Made by a program: the position numbers and the translations under genes. From contig NETF01000110.1 of the NCBI GenBank assembly GCA_002172675.1, forward strand, positions 1 through 64,000: DNA of 64,000 nucleotides. The letters are read 5' to 3'. The notes beneath the pieces were generated by a model. It saw only the letters and a program-made list of their open reading frames with translations. It ran no database searches and had not been told where the DNA came from. Shown here one piece after another: positions 60,945 through 64,000 of the stretch. Within the stretch, counting starts at the first letter, position 1. The number at the start of each line of letters is the position of its first letter. The stretch comes from an unicellular cyanobacterium SU3 (GTDB lineage Bacteria; Cyanobacteriota; Cyanobacteriia; Cyanobacteriales; Microcystaceae).

Positions 60945-60981
60945 AAAGGTTAACAAATTTTACTTTTGTTAACCTTTTTTT
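60945..60981 (+). terminator. Intrinsic terminator of psaFJ
   Basis: AAAGGTTAACAAA (60945-60957) pairs with TTTGTTAACCTTT (60965-60977) in a perfect 13-bp stem, followed by TTTT. Confidence 0.92.
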
Positions 60982-61248
60982 ATGGAATGGTTAACAAAAA
61001 TTGATTTGACAAATAGAAATAACTGTGAATTTGTTTGGTATTTAAAATTATGTAAACAAAAGAAAAAAGTAACAGTAAATCCAAGTATTATCGAGAAAAA
61101 TAAAATTAGGATTGAGTTTGAAGGTGCAAGATGTCAGTTAAACCTATCTCAATCAATCTATAAATTATTTGGGTTTAATCATTTCCCGATGATTTTATCG
61201 GTTTTGGAATTAAAGCGATCACCTAACCATACACTTTCTTTTAAATAA
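60982..61248 (+). CDS. Doubtful small open frame
   Basis: 88 codons starting at the end of the psaFJ terminator (MEWLTKIDLTNRNNCEFVWY...). Codon use looks like the genome, but there is no ribosome binding site and a terminator stem lies immediately upstream, so a promoter is hard to place. No family recognised. It may be a chance frame or a degraded gene. Listed so the 450-bp gap before the lipoxygenase is not taken as fully empty. Confidence 0.25.
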   Translation: MEWLTKIDLTNRNNCEFVWYLKLCKQKKKVTVNPSIIEKNKIRIEFEGARCQLNLSQSIYKLFGFNHFPMILSVLELKRSPNHTLSFK

Positions 61249-61357
61249 GCCTAAAAATGGGATGAATTTTTCATTGATTTTATCAGGAGCATGATTGAAC
61301 GTAACGTACTTTCTTATCAATATTTTATCCCGTCAACAATAAGGAGTCATTCAAACC

Positions 61358-63139
61358 ATGTCGAGTAACCCTAAAGATACCTTTCAATGGGTTGACCCCA
61401 AAGTTCGTTATCCTGGCGCACCCCCTTACGTCATTGGACTTCCTAAAGGAGAAGGATTTAGTCCCTTTAAAATCTTCTTTTTTGATTTTACGGCCTTAAT
61501 TTCTGGTTTAAGTTTGTTATTAGCGCAAATTTCTCATATTGTTGCTTATTTTGCTAAACACGGAATTGAATTTAAAGGAGTTGCTGATTTTGGATTAATT
61601 GCATCTTTAGCTCCTACCGATTACTGGGAAAAGCTAAAAGATTTATCTGAATTTTTTAGACCTTTCACCCTTTTACCTAAACCTTTAATTGCTGATAGTT
61701 GGGAAGAAGACGTAGAATTTGGACGGCAATTTTTACAAGGTCTTAATCCTGTTTTGATGAGAAAATGTAAACCAGAAGATATCGAAGTCGGTAGTAAATT
61801 TCCTGTAACAGAAGACCATCTTAAACCTTATTTAGGAAATAATTTTTCTTTAAAAACAGCGTTAGAGGAGGATAAACTTTATTTAGTTAATTACGCAATT
61901 TTTGAGGACATTATTGATGCTGCTAGAGAGGATCAATTAGGACGTTATACTGCTGCTCCTTTGTGTTTATTCTACCTTAACGATAAGGAAGAATTACTAC
62001 CAGTTGCAATTAAAGTTAAGCAAAAATATAACAAAGAAACTGATCCCTATCCTGAAATTTTTACCCCTAAATCTTCTAAAGCTGAATGGAAAGCAGCGAA
62101 ATTAGCTATTTCAGCCACTGATATTGCCTATCAAGGGATTATTGCCCATTTACTGGATACTCATTTGGTCATTGAAGTTTGTGCAGTGAGTACCTATCGA
62201 ACTTTAACGCCCGATCATATTCTTTATCAACTTTTGAAACCCCACTTTTTTGATACCTTAGCTATTAATTATATGGCTCGTTCTGTTTTCTTAGGACGAG
62301 GCGGATTTTTTGATACTACGGGAGCTTTAGGATATACTAGCTCCAATGAATTATTAAGTCGAGCTTATTGGGGCGAAGGGTTAAGCACTGACTATCAAGG
62401 TGAACCTTGGGAATTCTACAAAAAAGCCTTACCCTATAGTTTAGAATCCCGTGAGGTTAAAGACTTACCTAACTACTACTATAAAGACGATGCTCTATTG
62501 ATGTGGAAGGCGACAAAAAAATATGTTAGTGATGTTATTAAAAATCACTACCAAACTAACCAAGCTGTTGAAAATGACGACAAATTACAAGCTTGGAAAA
62601 ATGAATTAATTTCCCCCGACGCAGGCACTATTAAAGGGTTACTTCCCCCAGAAAAAGCATCTCAACTCACAGGACAACTCAATAATGTTGACGATTTAAT
62701 TGAGATTGTCACAACGATGATTTTCTTAGCAACCACTCAACACGCTGCTGTTAACTTTGGACAATATGATTATGGTGCATGGGTGGCAAATATGCCGTTT
62801 GCGTTGTATGAACCTTTTTCTTCTCTTTATACCGTTGACACAGAAGAAGAACGGGAAAAAATACTTTTGAAATGGTTACCCGGACGACAACAAACCATTA
62901 AACAAATTGTCTTAGTTAAAGTCTTAACCATTCTTCCTCCTTTTACTAGCAAGAGTCTTTTAACCTTACCTAACCCCTTCAAAGAAGAGGGTGATAAACA
63001 GGCTTTTAAAGACTTTAAGGAAAAGTTAAGGGAGATTGAATCTCAGTTGAAAGAACGTAATGAACAACTGAAACAAGAAGGTAAAACCCCTTATGTTTAT
63101 TTACAACCTTCTCATATTCCTCAGAGTATCGCTATTTAG
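61358..63139 (+). CDS. Lipoxygenase-family dioxygenase
   Basis: 593 residues with the lipoxygenase iron site complete: H264 and H269 in AHLLDTHLVIE, H462 and N466 in TTQHAAVNFGQ, and the C-terminal isoleucine I593 whose carboxylate binds iron. The helix with STYRTLTPDHILYQLLKPHF is the substrate and oxygen channel pattern. The N-terminal PLAT domain of plant enzymes is absent (mini-lipoxygenase of bacteria). It oxidises polyunsaturated fatty acids to hydroperoxides; regiospecificity cannot be read. A membrane-like stretch (about 38-65) may aid membrane binding. Monocistronic, with its own terminator. Confidence 0.95.
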   Translation: MSSNPKDTFQWVDPKVRYPGAPPYVIGLPKGEGFSPFKIFFFDFTALISGLSLLLAQISHIVAYFAKHGIEFKGVADFGLIASLAPTDYWEKLKDLSEFFRPFTLLPKPLIADSWEEDVEFGRQFLQGLNPVLMRKCKPEDIEVGSKFPVTEDHLKPYLGNNFSLKTALEEDKLYLVNYAIFEDIIDAAREDQLGRYTAAPLCLFYLNDKEELLPVAIKVKQKYNKETDPYPEIFTPKSSKAEWKAAKLAISATDIAYQGIIAHLLDTHLVIEVCAVSTYRTLTPDHILYQLLKPHFFDTLAINYMARSVFLGRGGFFDTTGALGYTSSNELLSRAYWGEGLSTDYQGEPWEFYKKALPYSLESREVKDLPNYYYKDDALLMWKATKKYVSDVIKNHYQTNQAVENDDKLQAWKNELISPDAGTIKGLLPPEKASQLTGQLNNVDDLIEIVTTMIFLATTQHAAVNFGQYDYGAWVANMPFALYEPFSSLYTVDTEEEREKILLKWLPGRQQTIKQIVLVKVLTILPPFTSKSLLTLPNPFKEEGDKQAFKDFKEKLREIESQLKERNEQLKQEGKTPYVYLQPSHIPQSIAI

Positions 63140-63171
63140 TTGTTTTAGTCATCAATAAATAAGTTTAAAAG

Positions 63172-63203
63172 TAGGCGAGTTAATTAGATTCGCCTATTTT
63201 TTT
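63172..63203 (+). terminator. Intrinsic terminator after the lipoxygenase
   Basis: TAGGCGA (63172-63178) pairs with TCGCCTA (63190-63196), followed by TTTTTTT. Confidence 0.88.
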
Positions 63204-63233
63204 ATAGTAAGGCAAGGTAAAGATTTGAGAAGA

Positions 63234-63818
63234 TCAAAAAGATGACCCAGGTTTCTTTAAAAAATCAATTTCTTCTGGTGTACTAATTCGTCCTAAAATT
63301 TTATTTCGGTGAGGAAAACGCCCAAAACGTTCAATAACTTGATAATGACGAGTCGCAAATTCTATGGCACTTTGACTATTAGGATCATCTTTGAGGGTTG
63401 ATAATAAAGCAACAGCTTGCTGTTGATGGGTTAAATTTTCACTATGTTCAAAAGGCAAATAAATAAACCATCGTTGTACAGGCAATAGTTGACGGTCAAA
63501 CTGTTGAGAAACTGCATATTGAGCCAGTTTTAAGGCCTGATTATCGGTAGCGAATGATTGAGGTGAGTTGCGAAACATATTGCGAGGAAATTGATCAAGA
63601 ACAAGAATTAATGCTAAGCAACTCAATGGGGTATTTTTCCAGTGATCTAAATCTCCCCTAACTGCTTGTTCATAAATAGGCAAAAACTGTGATCGTATCT
63701 TTTGATCAACTAAAGCATCTTTCTTAAACCAAAATTTTCGAGGTTTTCCATAGTCTTTGTCTTTCGGTGTCCCAAACCAGAAGTCTAAAATCTTTCTTAC
63801 ATCATTATTGTCAACCAA
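63234..63818 (-). CDS. DUF924-family protein
   Basis: 194 residues of DUF924, a TPR-like all-helical family. Conserved parts: ILDFWFGTPKDKDYGKPRKFWFKKD, LILVLDQFPRNMFRNSP (the LDQFPRN signature), FATDNQALKLAQYAV, VQRWFIYLPFEHSENLTHQQQ, and the C-terminal FGRFPHRNKILGRISTPEEIDFL. Function unknown; no enzymatic motif is recognised. Length is typical. It lies 35 bp after the next gene upstream (63849 onward, minus strand), suggesting one transcript. Confidence 0.93.
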   Translation of the reverse strand: MVDNNDVRKILDFWFGTPKDKDYGKPRKFWFKKDALVDQKIRSQFLPIYEQAVRGDLDHWKNTPLSCLALILVLDQFPRNMFRNSPQSFATDNQALKLAQYAVSQQFDRQLLPVQRWFIYLPFEHSENLTHQQQAVALLSTLKDDPNSQSAIEFATRHYQVIERFGRFPHRNKILGRISTPEEIDFLKKPGSSF

Positions 63819-63848
63819 TCGTTTTCCTCCTCATAAAACTAATATCAA

Positions 63849-64000
63849 CTATTGATTAGGTACTGTAAAACGCTGAAGAGGAACAACCTCTACATTTAAG
63901 AAAATATCTTCACCAATTTTTTTAGCTAAAGCATCCTGAACGACTTCAACTTGTTTTTGCTCAATTGAACCAAGGGGAGCGGATACTTTAATATCTACTT
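63849..64000 (-). CDS. C-terminal part of a gene cut by the right window edge
   Basis: The last 49 codons of a minus-strand gene read VDIKVSAPLGSIEQKQVEVV, QDALAKKIGEDIFLNVEVVP, LQRFTVPNQ and stop at 63849-63851. The alpha/beta pattern with a closing VEVVP strand resembles the cytoplasmic end of DUF389 (TIGR00341) membrane proteins, but the fragment is too short to be sure. Same strand as the DUF924 gene, separated by 30 bp. Confidence 0.55.
   Translation of the reverse strand, partial: VDIKVSAPLGSIEQKQVEVVQDALAKKIGEDIFLNVEVVPLQRFTVPNQ

Overview
The window is a chromosomal segment of a unicellular cyanobacterium. The direct evidence is the psbE-F-L-J operon with rubA and ycf48, psaF-psaJ, a stand-alone helical carotenoid protein, DUF2854/DUF4079 proteins typical of cyanobacteria, and many copies of the HIP1 octamer GCGATCGC. 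The low G+C content and gene content resemble the Crocosphaera/Cyanothece group; that placement is an inference, not a search result.

Layout. 1-126: tail of a 5'-truncated group II intron reverse transcriptase running off the left edge. 254-2778: rsgA, tusA-like and dnaJ, all on the minus strand. 3090-5998: an acetyltransferase and small exported or membrane proteins. 6159-8350: rubA-ycf48-psbEFLJ (minus), the assembly and core genes for cytochrome b559 and photosystem II. 8590-16185: an accessory island holding an orphan YgiT antitoxin, a PIN toxin-antitoxin pair, a 1340-residue caspase-nSTAND-CHASE2 membrane protein, a divergent TRYPCO1-type protein, an orphan VapB-like antitoxin, a Uma2 nuclease, a MITE-like element, a HicB pseudogene and a BrnT/BrnA pair. 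16431-31000: gnd and a mixed housekeeping and envelope region (two glycosyltransferases, coaE, a GH15-like enzyme, a rhomboid protease, a LysR regulator). 31053-36493: a NAGPA-type protein, a MEKHLA protein, then sufD-sufS behind a SufR-type operator. 36704-50817: a cellulose-synthase-like GT2, a GT39, dnaB, an epimerase, cydA-cydB, an ABC1 kinase and two ABC transporter proteins. 50863-51199: a tRNA-Arg(CCU) gene split by a 263-nt group I intron. 51334-64000: alaS, a helical carotenoid protein, a TrkA-C membrane protein, a cNMP/AAA/polyferredoxin fusion, tRNA-Ala(CGC), psaF-psaJ, a lipoxygenase, a DUF924 protein and a gene cut by the right edge.

How the genes work together. The photosystem genes form compact conserved units. 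suf, cyd and the polyferredoxin fusion belong to Fe-S and redox metabolism. The 8.6-16.2 kb island is the main accessory region. Its most notable content is the divergent caspase-nSTAND-CHASE2 / TRYPCO1 pair, which fits the architecture of predicted NTP-dependent conflict (immunity or programmed death) systems, set among intact and decaying toxin-antitoxin genes. Other unusual items are the intron-split tRNA-Arg, the cNMP-binding / degenerate sigma-54-activator-like / 4Fe-4S membrane fusion, a SufR operator in front of a sufDS unit that lacks sufBC, and a two-family 12-bp repeat array at 24106-24177.
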